This document shows, piece after piece, positions 9,418 to 19,053 of a stretch of DNA of 64,000 bases (within the stretch, counting starts at the first letter, position 1; each line of letters opens with the position of its first letter). Both the position numbers and the translations under genes were made by a program. A model generated the notes under the pieces. It searched no databases. It saw only the letters and a list, made by a program, of their open reading frames with translations, and was not told the origin of the DNA. The stretch covers positions 62,001 through 126,000 of the forward strand of contig NZ_SRII01000003.1 in NCBI RefSeq assembly GCF_004684095.1. The letters run 5' to 3'. The DNA is from Hymenobacter sp. UV11. GTDB lineage: Bacteria; Bacteroidota; Bacteroidia; Cytophagales; Hymenobacteraceae.

Positions 9418-10458
9418 ATGAGTCTTGCCGCTATCCTATCGACCCGTTCGTACCTAAAGGCACCGCTGTATCATCTGATTTATGAATGGGAGGACGAACT
9501 GGCAGCGGACTTCAAGGTACCCGTGCTGAATGCCCTGCCGCCGTTTCGCCGGGCGCTTATCAACCAGGTGAGCCGAAAAATTCTCAAGGCTTTTGGCCCG
9601 CAGGCGTTAGCCGCCGCCAGCAATGCCGCCGAAACGGCCAATGTATTCCGCCCGTCGGCCGGGCTGTACTTGGTGTTCGAGTTGGGAGCCACTACGCAAC
9701 CCAGTTTTTCTACCTCGCCCAAGGCCATTCCTGCGTTTATTGACTTGTGGAAGCACTCGGACTGGAAGGCGTTTGAGGCACTGTACCAGGCCTGTCCCCT
9801 GGTGCTGATTTCCAGTCTAGAAACGCTGGAGTACATGAAAAGTATTGGTTGCGCGCTTAACCTAGCGCATTTTCCCCTCAGTCTGGCCGACCGGCACCGC
9901 GCGTTACCAGGCACGGTGTACGAAAAAAAGTACGACATTTTGCTGGCTGGCCGGCTCGACGTGCGCACTAGCCAGATACTGCGCGACTACCTGCAGGCCT
10001 TTGCACAGAAGTACCCGCAAGTGGAGTTTCTCTACCAGCAGGAGATAGATGGCGAGTTTCACTATGTGTCGAACAAGCGCGGGCCGATTGGCAAGTTTCA
10101 GGACCGCGAATCGTATCTGGAGCTGCTGCGCGCCAGCAAAATTTCCTTTTACAGTACGCCGGGCCTGGATGGAGGCGAAAAGCGCACTGGCGGCTTCAAC
10201 CCCGTGACACCCCGCTATTTAGAGCTACTCAACGCGCAGTGCCTGCTGCTGGGCCGCTACCCCGACAACGAGGAAACGCGCTTTTACGAGTTGGCGCGGG
10301 TGTGCCCCAACGTCACCTCCTACAAACAGTTTGAGGAAACTATGCTGCGGTACCTAGCCCAGGAAACCGCGCCGCTGGCGCTCTACGACGAAATTCTCCA
10401 GAAGCACTACACCTCGCAGCGTGCCGAACTGCTGCGCGGGCTGCTGCAAATGGCCTAA
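9418..10458 (+). CDS. CgeB-like glycosyltransferase (GT-B, Glyco_trans_1_2 type C-domain)
   Basis: 346 residues from the ATG at 9418 (an upstream in-frame TTG at 9397 is less likely). The middle has KYDILLAGRLDVRT and the C-terminal part has ISFYSTPGLDGG with a later RYLELLNAQCLLLG. That order (a strand, then a short acidic loop, then R-x-[FY]-E-x-x-x-x-x) resembles the spore-coat CgeB/Glyco_trans_1_2 family. The N-terminal half is not recognised. The function is inferred to be transfer of a sugar in surface glycan synthesis. GC and codon use match the chromosome, unlike the genes up to 9 kb. Confidence 0.6.
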   Translation: MSLAAILSTRSYLKAPLYHLIYEWEDELAADFKVPVLNALPPFRRALINQVSRKILKAFGPQALAAASNAAETANVFRPSAGLYLVFELGATTQPSFSTSPKAIPAFIDLWKHSDWKAFEALYQACPLVLISSLETLEYMKSIGCALNLAHFPLSLADRHRALPGTVYEKKYDILLAGRLDVRTSQILRDYLQAFAQKYPQVEFLYQQEIDGEFHYVSNKRGPIGKFQDRESYLELLRASKISFYSTPGLDGGEKRTGGFNPVTPRYLELLNAQCLLLGRYPDNEETRFYELARVCPNVTSYKQFEETMLRYLAQETAPLALYDEILQKHYTSQRAELLRGLLQMA

Positions 10459-10507
10459 CCAGGCGCATTGCGCCGGTAGTTGCATTTCCCCTTTTTTTAC
10501 ACCGTCC

Positions 10508-11518
10508 ATGAATTCGAAGTCCTCCATTGTCATTACATCCATTTTCGCGCCGACTGAAGCCGTGACGAAGTTTGCCGCCCTGCCTGACTACCAGCTCACC
10601 GTGGTAGGCGATAAGAAGTCGCCAGAGCAGTGGGCGGCCCCAGGCGTAAACTACCTTTCCGTGGCCGACCAGGAAGCGCAGGGCTTCGCGCTTGCCAGCA
10701 AGCTGCCCTTCAACCACTACGGACGCAAAATGATGGGCTACCTACACGCTATGCAGCAGGGAGTTCAGTTGATTATCGACACCGACGACGACAATATTCC
10801 CTACGACGACTGGGCGTTCCCGGCGCTGGAGGGCACATTTGCGACGGCTCCGGTCAATAAAGGGTTCGTCAACATCTATAAGAGCTTCACGCCGCACCAC
10901 ATCTGGCCCCGGGGCTACCCGCTCGACTTGATTCTGGACGAAACCCACAACCTGCAAAACGACGAGCTTACGCAGCAAACCAGCAAAATTGGCATCTGGC
11001 AGGGCCTGGCCGACAGCGACCCCGACGTGGACGCCATCTACCGGCTGGTGGACAACACCGAAGTCTTCTTTGATAAGCGCGCCCCCATTGTGCTGCCCGA
11101 AGGCACGCTCTGCCCGTTTAACTCGCAGAATACGGCCGTGCGCCGCGAGCTGTTTCCGCTGTTGTATTTGCCGGCGTACGTCACGTTCCGCTTCACCGAC
11201 ATTCTGCGTGGCTTAGTGGCCCAGCCCATCATGTGGGCGCACGGCTACCGGCTGGGCTTCACCGAGGCCACAGTGATTCAAGTGCGCAACCCGCACGATT
11301 ACGTCAAGGATTTTGAGTCGGAGATTCCTTGCTACCTGCACCCCAACCGGGTGATTGCGGCCGTGAGCCGCGCTATTGACGCCGGCGCAACCGTGGCTGA
11401 GAACCTGCGTCGGGCCTACGCCGAACTCGCCAGCGAGAATATTGTGACGGCGCAGGAACTGGAGCTGCTGGACTTGTGGCTGGCCGATGTCCAGCACCTG
11501 ATGCAGCCAAGCGCCTAA
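10508..11518 (+). CDS. STELLO/DUF288-like glycosyltransferase-fold protein
   Basis: The ATG at 10508 gives 336 residues; an in-frame upstream extension to 10421 overlaps the previous gene and is not needed. The N-terminus IVITSIFAPTEAV, VVGDKKSPEQW at 32-42, LPFNHYGRKMMGYLHAM at 66-82 and DTDDDN at 91-96 follow the order seen in STELLO proteins (a strand, then VVGDSKTP, then a helix with RKN.GYL.A, then D.DD). STELLO proteins in plants are Golgi proteins tied to cellulose synthase, and DUF288 proteins occur in nematodes and scattered bacteria; their donor is unknown. Here it lies among GT2 and GT4 genes, so a glycan role is likely. Confidence 0.7.
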   Translation: MNSKSSIVITSIFAPTEAVTKFAALPDYQLTVVGDKKSPEQWAAPGVNYLSVADQEAQGFALASKLPFNHYGRKMMGYLHAMQQGVQLIIDTDDDNIPYDDWAFPALEGTFATAPVNKGFVNIYKSFTPHHIWPRGYPLDLILDETHNLQNDELTQQTSKIGIWQGLADSDPDVDAIYRLVDNTEVFFDKRAPIVLPEGTLCPFNSQNTAVRRELFPLLYLPAYVTFRFTDILRGLVAQPIMWAHGYRLGFTEATVIQVRNPHDYVKDFESEIPCYLHPNRVIAAVSRAIDAGATVAENLRRAYAELASENIVTAQELELLDLWLADVQHLMQPSA

Positions 11519-11590
11519 CTGTGGCGGGGCACCGCTGAATAACTTACGCCTGCATCAGGTGTCCTGCCTGCTCCAATTCGTCCCTTGCCG

Positions 11591-12598
11591 ATGACCCCTT
11601 GTGTATCCGTCGTACTGCCTGTTTATAATGTTGCCCCTTACATTGAGGACACCATTGCCAGCATTCTGACGCAGACGTTTGCGGACTTTGAGTTGCTGGT
11701 GCTGGATGACTGCTCCACCGATGACACGGTGGCCAGGGTGCAGGCAATTCGGGACCCACGCCTGCGTCTGGTGCAAAACCCGCGTAACCTGGGCCGGGCC
11801 GGCACCGACAATGCGGCGCTGGCTTATGTGCGGGGCAAATACGTTGCCAAAATGGACGGCGACGACCTGTGCCATCGCGAGCGGCTGGCCCGGCAGGTAG
11901 CCTTTTTGCGCCAGCATTCGGAAGTAAATATGGTAGGCTGCTGGCTGCAAAACTTCGGGGCCAGCACGTATTTGCACCGTTACCCCGCGAGCCCCGCCGA
12001 TTTAAAGGTGCACACCCTATTCACGCTGCCGGGTGGCAACAACTGCTTTATGCTGCGCGCCAACCTGCTGCGTGAGCGCGGCATGCACTACGACGCCAGC
12101 CTGCGCCAGACGGAAGATTATGAATTCTGCGTGCGCTATCTTGACGAGCTGGTTATTGCCACCATTCCGGAGGCATTGGTACAATACCGAGTGCTGCCCC
12201 GAGTAGTCAAGCAGGAAATTTTAACCGAGCGGGCGCGGGTTTCTGAGCAGGTACAGGCGCAGCTGTTTGCCAGCTGGCAACTCCCAGTATCGGCCCGCGA
12301 GCGGCGTATTCACAGTGCGGTATCGCTACTGGATAGCCCGTTGGGTGACCTGACACTGGCCGAAATAGAGCAGTGGCTCTGTCGCTTGCTTGCCCACAAT
12401 GAGCAGCACCCACGCTTCGACCCCGTAGCCTTGCGCCAGGGGCTAGGCAAGCGCTGGTTTGAGGTATGCTACACCCACACGCAGCCGTTTTTCGCCAACT
12501 GGCGGCATTTTAACAAAAGCCAGTTAGCGGCTTATTATCCCCTTACAGCCAAGCAGCGACTCAAAATGTGGGCTAAATCAATGCGAAAGCCTTTCTAG
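11591..12598 (+). CDS. Glycosyltransferase family 2
   Basis: 335 residues from the ATG at 11591. It shows the textbook GT2 pattern: VSVVLPVYNVAPYIEDTIAS at 5-24, LLVLDDCSTDDT at 35-46, NLGRAGTDNAAL (acceptor-side helix) and DGDD at 89-92. A QTEDYEFCVRYL segment supplies the ED base motif. The basic C-terminus has no membrane helix. GC-rich, with codon use like the backbone. Predicted cytoplasmic. Confidence 0.9.
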   Translation: MTPCVSVVLPVYNVAPYIEDTIASILTQTFADFELLVLDDCSTDDTVARVQAIRDPRLRLVQNPRNLGRAGTDNAALAYVRGKYVAKMDGDDLCHRERLARQVAFLRQHSEVNMVGCWLQNFGASTYLHRYPASPADLKVHTLFTLPGGNNCFMLRANLLRERGMHYDASLRQTEDYEFCVRYLDELVIATIPEALVQYRVLPRVVKQEILTERARVSEQVQAQLFASWQLPVSARERRIHSAVSLLDSPLGDLTLAEIEQWLCRLLAHNEQHPRFDPVALRQGLGKRWFEVCYTHTQPFFANWRHFNKSQLAAYYPLTAKQRLKMWAKSMRKPF

Positions 12599-12633
12599 AA
12601 ATTGTTAGTGTTCAGTAAGCTGCTTATTTATTC

Positions 12634-13881
12634 ATGCTATTCAAAGCCAACGTCTTACTTGTAATTCCGAATTTTGGCCTGGGGGGGGCACAGCGAGTTT
12701 TTCACGACCACAGCGTAGAACTGGCCCACTACTACCACGTTACGGAAGCAGTCTTTAACCTGGATGGCGGCAATATGTACCCCAGTTCCAACGAAGTGGT
12801 GAGCCTGGACGTGGCCGGCGCGGGTGGCCCCATCAATAAGCTGCGCAACTTCTGGCGCCGCGTGACCCGGCTCAAAGCCCTGAAGCGTCAGCTGAACGTG
12901 GCAGTAAGCATCAGCCACCTGGAAGGCGCCGATTATATCAACCTGCTCAGTAAAGGGCCGGAGAAGGTTATTCTGTGCATTCACGGCTCCAAGCTGCATG
13001 ATGCCAATATTGCGGGGCCCGTGGGCTGGCTGCGCAAGAATATGCTCATGCCCGCCCTCTATAATCGCGCTGACCGCATTGTAACAGTTAGCCGCGACAT
13101 CATACCAGAACTGATAACAAGCTTCGGCGTAAAACCAGAAAAGCTTTTGACCATCAATAACTTTTTTGAGGTGTCAGATATAGAGACCAAAAGCCGGGAG
13201 GCCCTTTCAACTGCTGAAGAAATGGTATATGCTGCCGCACCGGTGCTAGTAACCGCCGGCCGGCTGTCTATCCAGAAAAACCAAGCGCCACTGCTTGCCA
13301 TTTTTGCTGCTTTGCTCAAGCAACAGCCTACCAAGCTCCTATTTGTGGGTGATGGCGACTTGCGGGACTCGCTAGTGGCACGGGCGCGGGAGCTAGGGTT
13401 GCGCGTGTATGCGCAATGGGAAAATCCGTCAGCACTCACCCCCGACTACGACGTATATTTTCTGGGCTTGCAGCACAACCCGTTTAAATACCTGCGTCCA
13501 GCTACGGCCTTTGTCTTTCCCTCGGCGTGGGAAGGTTTTCCGATGGCACTAGGCGAGGCTATGATTTGTGGCCTACCCGTGCTGAGCGCTGACTGCCCTA
13601 CCGGCCCTCGTGAAATGCTGTCACCCACTACGACTACCCCTGCTACGCCATTGCGCCAAGCTGAAATGGGTGCCTATGGCCTACTACTCCCTGTGCTGAC
13701 GCAGCCGACTACACTAGCTGCCGACGAAGCTGTATGGGTTGCCGCCTTGGCTGCGCTATTAACTAACGCTGCTGAGCGCGAACGCTTGGGCCAACTAGCA
13801 CGCGGGCGGATGCAGGACTTCACTCGGGAGCGTATTGCAGACCAATGGATACAATTGGTAGAGCAAGTGTGTCAGGCATAG
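12634..13881 (+). CDS. Glycosyltransferase family 4
   Basis: 415 residues. The N-domain has LLVIPNFGLGGAQRVFHDH at 8-26. The C-domain has LVTAGRLSIQKNQAPLL at 205-221 and the donor E-x7-E at Glu300 and Glu308 (WEGFPMALGEAM). This is the GT4 arrangement of enzymes that add GalNAc, mannose or glucose to lipid-linked glycans. The nearest gene upstream is the GT2 36 bases away, and 175 bases of plain sequence follow. Substrate not determinable. Confidence 0.9.
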   Translation: MLFKANVLLVIPNFGLGGAQRVFHDHSVELAHYYHVTEAVFNLDGGNMYPSSNEVVSLDVAGAGGPINKLRNFWRRVTRLKALKRQLNVAVSISHLEGADYINLLSKGPEKVILCIHGSKLHDANIAGPVGWLRKNMLMPALYNRADRIVTVSRDIIPELITSFGVKPEKLLTINNFFEVSDIETKSREALSTAEEMVYAAAPVLVTAGRLSIQKNQAPLLAIFAALLKQQPTKLLFVGDGDLRDSLVARARELGLRVYAQWENPSALTPDYDVYFLGLQHNPFKYLRPATAFVFPSAWEGFPMALGEAMICGLPVLSADCPTGPREMLSPTTTTPATPLRQAEMGAYGLLLPVLTQPTTLAADEAVWVAALAALLTNAAERERLGQLARGRMQDFTRERIADQWIQLVEQVCQA

Positions 13882-14056
13882 CAACGCTACACGCACTCCT
13901 TTTTAAGTTGGGTGCCAGATTGCTTTGTTAGTATTCACGGCTACTTACTATTTGCTTAATATAACTGATTGCTAAACAAATATTTAGTGTTCTATAATTG
14001 CCTCTTGCCGCTGGCAGTAGCGTGCCGCTGCCAACTAAATTAGTCGGGTTTTTCTT

Positions 14057-15212
14057 ATGCAGCCATCTATTCTGCAGGTGCTATTAACTACTCCGGCCAC
14101 TCGGCGCATCTATTTTCCCAACCTGGACGGCTTGCGCTTCCTGGCGTTCTTCAGTGTTTTCCTGTTTCATTCCTTTTACACGCCTGACGCGGCTATTCGG
14201 ACCAGTACGGCCTACCGGTGGGCGCACGGACTAACCCGCTCTGGTGACCTAGGCGTAAACTTCTTCTTTGTACTAAGCGGGTTTCTAATTACTTACCTGC
14301 TTCTATGTGAGCAACAGGCAACCGGGCGTATTGCCATTGGGCCGTTCTACGTGCGGCGCATTCTGCGCATCTGGCCGCTGTATTTTATACTACTACTACT
14401 CGGGTTTGTAGTACTGCCAATTGTACGAGCGCACTTTGGAGAGTATGAGTTCCACGAAACGGCGCATCCTGCGTACTTCTGGCTATTTCTGGCCAATTTC
14501 AACAACTTATACTATGGCTGCAAAACGCCGACGCTTACCGTGTTGTGGTCGGTGTGCGTGGAGGAGCAGTTCTACCTGGTTTGGCCCTTGCTGGTAGCGG
14601 CTGTACCCACGCGGCGGCTGGGATGGCTGTTTGGCGGTATCCTGGTAGCTAATCTGTTATTTCGAGCGTGGCACCAGGATAATATTACCATGCTTAACCT
14701 ACATACGTTTAGCGTGATAGGCGACATGGCGCTGAGCGGCACGGCGGCCTGGCTTTGCTTTCGGGATGACCGCCTTACAAACGCCGTAGCCGCATGGCCG
14801 CGCTGGGGCATCAGGCTAGGCTATGCGTTGGGCTTGGCGCTGTTGGTGGCTCGCTGCTGCAACTGCCCGGCTATATTATTTTCGACCGGCTGGTACTGGC
14901 TTCGCTCTTTGCCTTCGTTTTGCTGGAGCAGAATTACGCCCGCCACTTTTTCGTCAAGATGGGGCAGCTGCGCTGGCTCAGCTACTGGGGCAATTATACT
15001 TACGGGTTGTACTGCCTGCACTTTGTGGCCCTGCTGGCCGCCTATCAACTGCTACACCGCCTAGGCCTGAACCAAACGGTGGCTGGCGTACTGCTGGGCG
15101 ATAACGCCTTGGGCCTGGGCCTAGCCATGCTGCTGAGCTGGCTCAGCTTTACGTATTATGAAAAACCTTTTTAAAGCTGAAAAACCGGTTTGCCTTCATC
15201 AAAACCCACTAA
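14057..15212 (+). pseudogene. Acyltransferase 3 family (OafA-like) interrupted by two frameshifts
   Basis: The first frame encodes an acyltransferase-3 N-terminus: FPNLDGLRFLAFFSVFLFH with the usual catalytic His at residue 38, then GVNFFFVLSGFLITY and WSVCVEEQFYLVWPLL. At about 14846-14850 the homology jumps to the -1 frame; adding one G would restore ALLVGSLLQLPGYII. That frame stops at 15174, again one base short: with one more T in the run at 15168-15172 it would continue FLKLKNRFAFIKTH to the stop at 15210-15212, the usual family C-terminus. Intact members acetylate or succinylate surface sugars through 10 or more membrane helices. Both breaks are one-base losses in short runs, so assembly error is as likely as real decay. 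Confidence 0.75.
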
Positions 15213-16365
15213 TACTTTTCCGCCAGCCAGCCTAGTGCTGCTGGTGGACAACTCACGGGCCGTGACCGGTGCCCTGAATGCCCTACGCCACGCGACCCTG
15301 TCTCTACAGGAAAGCGGCTTAGCCTTCGTCTACGTGCTGCCTAAAGGCAGCGCGGCCCGGCCGGTACTGGAAGCCGATGGCTACATAGTGCATGAGCTAC
15401 CTTTTGTGGAAATCAGCCGGCGCAAAGGTGACCTGCTGCGTTACCCCTTCGCGCTATTGCTCAATGGCTGGAGGCTATGGCGGCTGGCCAAGCGCGAAAA
15501 GGCTCGTATCATTCACCTCAACGACTTTTACAACCTTACGGGTTACCTAGCGCAAGCATTGAGTTTCGGGCGGCTACGGGTCATTACGCACGTACGCTTT
15601 CTGCCGCAGAGCCTGGTGCAGCCGCTGGCCCGCACTTGGCGCTGGCTGAGCGGGCGGCTGGCCAGCCGCACAGTATGCGTGTCACAGGCGGTCGGGCGCT
15701 ACTTCGACGGCGTGGTTAATGCCCAGGTAGTGTATGACCCGCTGCCAAGTACTGAGCGCTACCCACTGCCGCAGCACTTACCTCGCCTCGATGGCTCGGT
15801 GGAGCTGCTGTATCTGAGCAACTACATTCCGGGCAAAGGCCAGGATTTGGCGCTGGCCGCTTTCCGGCGGGCCTATGCCCAGGATGCGCGCCTGCGGCTG
15901 CGCTTCGTGGGCGGTGATATGGGGATGGCTAAGAATCAGGAGTTCCGGCAGCGGCTGGAGGCGGAAGTACAACAAGCGGGCCTGGGGGGGGTAGTGCGGT
16001 TTGAGGGTTTCGCGGCCGATGTGGAGCATATAATAAAAGTGGCGGATATCCTGCTCAACTTTTCGGAATCGGAGTCCTTTTCCCTTACCTGCCTCGATGC
16101 CCTGTTCTTCGGCACGCCGCTTATTGCCAGCGACTGCGGCGGGCCGGCAGAGCTGTTTGAGAGTGGGCAGTCGGGCCTGCTGGTGCCCAACCGCGACGTG
16201 GCGGCGATGGCTGCTGCCATCAATAGGCTGGCAGCCGATGCGGAGCTGCGGGCCCGGTTTGCCGCGGCGGGACGGGCGTTCGTACGTCAAAAATTTGCCC
16301 CGGCCAATACGTATGAAGCGTTGGGCCGGCTCTACAGGCAGGTGCTGGCCAAAAAGGCGGGGTAG
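15190..16365 (+). CDS. Glycosyltransferase family 4
   Basis: 391 residues from the TTG at 15190; no ATG is available upstream of the conserved strand LVLLVDNSRAVTGALNAL (15-32), so TTG is the best start, and it overlaps the end of the acyltransferase. The C-domain shows LLYLSNYIPGKGQDLALAAF at 206-225 and an E-x7-D variant at Glu295 and Asp303 (SESESFSLTCLDAL). It probably retains transferase activity but with an altered second acidic residue. Translational coupling to the acyltransferase is likely if that gene is intact. Confidence 0.85.
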   Translation: MPSSKPTNTFPPASLVLLVDNSRAVTGALNALRHATLSLQESGLAFVYVLPKGSAARPVLEADGYIVHELPFVEISRRKGDLLRYPFALLLNGWRLWRLAKREKARIIHLNDFYNLTGYLAQALSFGRLRVITHVRFLPQSLVQPLARTWRWLSGRLASRTVCVSQAVGRYFDGVVNAQVVYDPLPSTERYPLPQHLPRLDGSVELLYLSNYIPGKGQDLALAAFRRAYAQDARLRLRFVGGDMGMAKNQEFRQRLEAEVQQAGLGGVVRFEGFAADVEHIIKVADILLNFSESESFSLTCLDALFFGTPLIASDCGGPAELFESGQSGLLVPNRDVAAMAAAINRLAADAELRARFAAAGRAFVRQKFAPANTYEALGRLYRQVLAKKAG

Positions 16366-16373
16366 GGGCGGCG

Positions 16374-16381
16374 TACCTTTG
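16374..16381 (+). promoter_or_regulatory. Candidate -7 box TACCTTTG
   Basis: This matches the Bacteroidota primary-sigma -7 consensus TAnnTTTG, 41 bases before the TTG start at 16423. No good TTG at -33 is seen. It would give the next GT4 its own promoter. Confidence 0.35.
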
Positions 16382-16422
16382 CGGTTCGTAGTCAGGGCCA
16401 GTTGCCCAGCCACGATTCTGTT

Positions 16423-17499
16423 TTGCGTATTCTGTTTCTGATTCCCTACCCCCCTGGGCAAGCCCCTTCGCAACGCTTTCGCTTCGAGCAGTACCTGGGC
16501 CTATTGCGACAGCACGGGCACGAGTACCTCCTGGCTCCGTTTTTAAGCGAGGCTACCTGGCGAATTTTATATGAGCCCGGCCAGGCGGTGTGCAAGGCGC
16601 TCGGGATTCTGGGCGGTTTTGGGCGGCGGGTAGGGCACGTGCTGGCCGCCAGCAAGTACGACTATGTCTTCGTGCACCGGGAAGCTGCCCCGATGGGACC
16701 ACCCGTTTTTGAATGGCTGCTGGCTAAGGTGCTGCGCAAGCGCCTCATCTACGACTTCGACGATGCTATCTGGCTGGCCAATACTTCAGAAGCCAACAAG
16801 ATAGCCGCTGAACTGAAATGGCATCACAAAGTAGACAGCATTTGCCGCTGGGCTTATAAAAACAGCTGTGGCAACGACTATCTGGCCGCTTATGCCCGGC
16901 AATTTAATCCCCAGGCGGTCGTAAACCCGACCACAATTGATACGGAACACCTGCATAATCAGGTGCGCGACCAGCTGGCTCCCGGCCCGTTGGTAATTGG
17001 TTGGACGGGTACCCACTCCACGCTTAAGTATCTGCGACCGCTAGTGCCGGTGCTGGCGCAACTGGAAGCTGAGGGGCTGGATTTTGAGTTTCACGTTATT
17101 TCTAACCAGCCGCCCGATTTTGAGGTAGCGCTCCGCTCACTGCGGTTCGTGCCCTGGCAGAAGGCTACCGAAATACCAGACCTGCTAACCTTTCATATCG
17201 GCCTGATGCCCCTAGAGGACGACCCCTGGGCCAAGGGTAAGTGCGGCTTCAAGGCTTTGCAATACATGGCGTTAGGCATTCCGGCGCTGGTGTCGCCGGT
17301 AGGCATGAATACGGAGGTAGTGCAGGATAGTGTAAATGGCTACATCTGCCGCGAGTCGGCTGAGTGGCTGCGCCACCTGCGCCACCTGCTTACCGATGCG
17401 GGGCTTCGGCAGCAGTTGGGAAGCGCTGCCCGCGCCACTATCGAGCAGCGCTATTCGGTGCATTCAAACACGCCGAATTTTTTGGAATTATTTACGTAG
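16423..17499 (+). CDS. Glycosyltransferase family 4 (GT-B)
   Basis: The TTG at 16423 gives the family-typical start MRILFLIPYPPGQAPSQRFR, here 358 residues; an in-frame TTG at 16402 would add seven non-conserved residues. Other signs are YVFVHREAAPMGPP, LIYDFDDAIWL, the donor-domain start VIGWTGTHSTLKYL and the helix GKCGFKALQYMALGIP with PVG after it. The acidic motif of typical GT4 is replaced by LEDDPWAKGKCGFK, the pattern of a Bacteroidota subgroup often seen at the end of O-antigen loci. It is the last gene of the + strand polysaccharide block. Confidence 0.85.
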   Translation: MRILFLIPYPPGQAPSQRFRFEQYLGLLRQHGHEYLLAPFLSEATWRILYEPGQAVCKALGILGGFGRRVGHVLAASKYDYVFVHREAAPMGPPVFEWLLAKVLRKRLIYDFDDAIWLANTSEANKIAAELKWHHKVDSICRWAYKNSCGNDYLAAYARQFNPQAVVNPTTIDTEHLHNQVRDQLAPGPLVIGWTGTHSTLKYLRPLVPVLAQLEAEGLDFEFHVISNQPPDFEVALRSLRFVPWQKATEIPDLLTFHIGLMPLEDDPWAKGKCGFKALQYMALGIPALVSPVGMNTEVVQDSVNGYICRESAEWLRHLRHLLTDAGLRQQLGSAARATIEQRYSVHSNTPNFLELFT

Positions 17500-17622
17500 T
17501 GCTCGTCTGGTTGTGGTTTAAATACTTCCTGTTCACTGCTGTTATCCAGGCGAACGCGGAGGGCGCCCCGCCCGCGTAACAGCTTTACAATTAACCTATG
17601 GCTCATCGTCTTGCTAAGCCAG

Positions 17623-18969
17623 TTAGGCGCGCCGCATCGTTACGGCCGGCCGCCGGGTAGTTACTACCACGGGCTGCGTCATGCTCTGTAGGATATATAA
17701 CCCACTTAGGTAAAAGGGCATTAGCGGGATTTTATAACGCACAAGCGTGCCAAAATTACCGCTAGAAATTCCAACCGAAATAGCAAAAACCAGACTGAAT
17801 ACAAAGCACAGTGTAAGTACGGGGGAAGCGGTAATAGTCCGTAAGGCTTTGAAAAGGCCTACCCGATAAAAGATACGCACTGTTAGAAAGAGAAAGTAAG
17901 TAGCCTCCAGCGCCGAGAGCAACATCGTGGGGTTGCGCGATTCCCAGAGAAAAGGCCGAAAGAGTGCAACCACCACAGCTTGTGGAGCTAGCTTAGCCAT
18001 GCCTGCGATGGTACCGTCCTGCTCGCCAATATTGTAACCAGAGCCATTTTCCTGTTTGCTGACACCTTGCAAGTAGGTTGCCGTAAGCTTGCTCTGAGCG
18101 CCAATTTTATCAATATTAAAGCGAGCATCAGCCGCGGCGATTTGCCCCATCGCGTAAATTGCTACTAAAGAACCTCCCAGTAGTAAAAAGGGCCGTGCCA
18201 TCCAACGTACGGCCACTGAGCGAATGCGGGCAGTATTCTCATTAAACACCCACAAGGCTGCTGGAGGAACAAACGCCAACAAAATATAAACCTTCATGTA
18301 AGCAACAACCCGTACAGCAATTATGCCAATAATTACGCAACGCAGAATATTTTTCTTTTCAATAGTTCCGCGGTAAAAGGCATAAAAAAGCCAGCCTAAT
18401 CCTCCTAAGCAAAGGGAATCCTTGAGCAGGCCCGAGCCCCAAAAAAACACGGAGGGTAGAAAAAAAACTGCCACAGCTAACTCCTTATAAACCTGTGGTC
18501 TAATTTTGGCGAAGGTCATGTACATGGCCCACATGCCGCTGAAGCTAAGCACGGCAAAAAAAAGCGCGGTAACCGAATATGTATCAAAGCCAAGCAACGC
18601 TCCTAACGCAGCTACCCTAATTACAAAATATTCCTTGCTGTCGGCTCCAAACCAAGTCATCTGACTGGTGTAGCGTGCAATGTCTGGGGTGACAGTGCCA
18701 TCGGTGGTCAGCAAGTGCAGTCCCGCGCTGAAGGAGTCGCCAAACGCCCTATATATAATTGAAGCGTGGTGAAAATAGTTATTGGTATCGCCTGCGTAAA
18801 TAGTATGGTACAGTATGCCTAACGCAATTGCTCCTAGTAGTTTAAGAGATAATGCAGGAATAAAATAAGGCTTCGTATACTTGTTAGTCACGCCCGGCCG
18901 AATGGCGAACGCTATAGCGTAAATTACTCCTAAGTATATGGGCGTGAGTAGGTAATCGCTTAGTTCCAT
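17623..18969 (-). CDS. Polytopic membrane protein of unknown function, possible polysaccharide polymerase
   Basis: 448 residues with about ten hydrophobic segments, beginning YLGVIYAIAFAI, then LKLLGAIALGILYHTIYAGD. Between helices there is a polar loop with YTSQMTWFGADSKEYFVIR and later SVFFWGSGLLKDSLCLGGLG. The size, helix number and a long external loop are compatible with a Wzy-type polymerase or EpsG-like protein, and the gene flanks a glycosyltransferase block, but no diagnostic motif is present. It is transcribed against the block from its own promoter. The function call is inference only. Confidence 0.55.
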   Translation of the reverse strand: MELSDYLLTPIYLGVIYAIAFAIRPGVTNKYTKPYFIPALSLKLLGAIALGILYHTIYAGDTNNYFHHASIIYRAFGDSFSAGLHLLTTDGTVTPDIARYTSQMTWFGADSKEYFVIRVAALGALLGFDTYSVTALFFAVLSFSGMWAMYMTFAKIRPQVYKELAVAVFFLPSVFFWGSGLLKDSLCLGGLGWLFYAFYRGTIEKKNILRCVIIGIIAVRVVAYMKVYILLAFVPPAALWVFNENTARIRSVAVRWMARPFLLLGGSLVAIYAMGQIAAADARFNIDKIGAQSKLTATYLQGVSKQENGSGYNIGEQDGTIAGMAKLAPQAVVVALFRPFLWESRNPTMLLSALEATYFLFLTVRIFYRVGLFKALRTITASPVLTLCFVFSLVFAISVGISSGNFGTLVRYKIPLMPFYLSGLYILQSMTQPVVVTTRRPAVTMRRA

Positions 18970-19053
18970 AGCATTTTAATTCTTTTATATAATGCCAGTA
19001 GTAAACGAGCCGCAATGTTGCTAGTGCTTGCCTGGTAACAATCTACTAAACTT

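Noticed and set aside
9480..9968. 162-codon minus-strand frame opposite the CgeB-like gene
   Set aside because: Ser/Arg/Ala-rich antisense frame without a family pattern.
10421..10507. Longer start for the STELLO-like gene
   Set aside because: It would overlap the previous gene by 38 bases and adds Cys/Pro-rich residues with no conservation; ATG at 10508 precedes the first strand.
15160..15180. Programmed -1 frameshift at the T-run in the acyltransferase
   Set aside because: No stimulatory stem or pseudoknot is evident, and a second unrelated frameshift in the same gene points to errors or decay.
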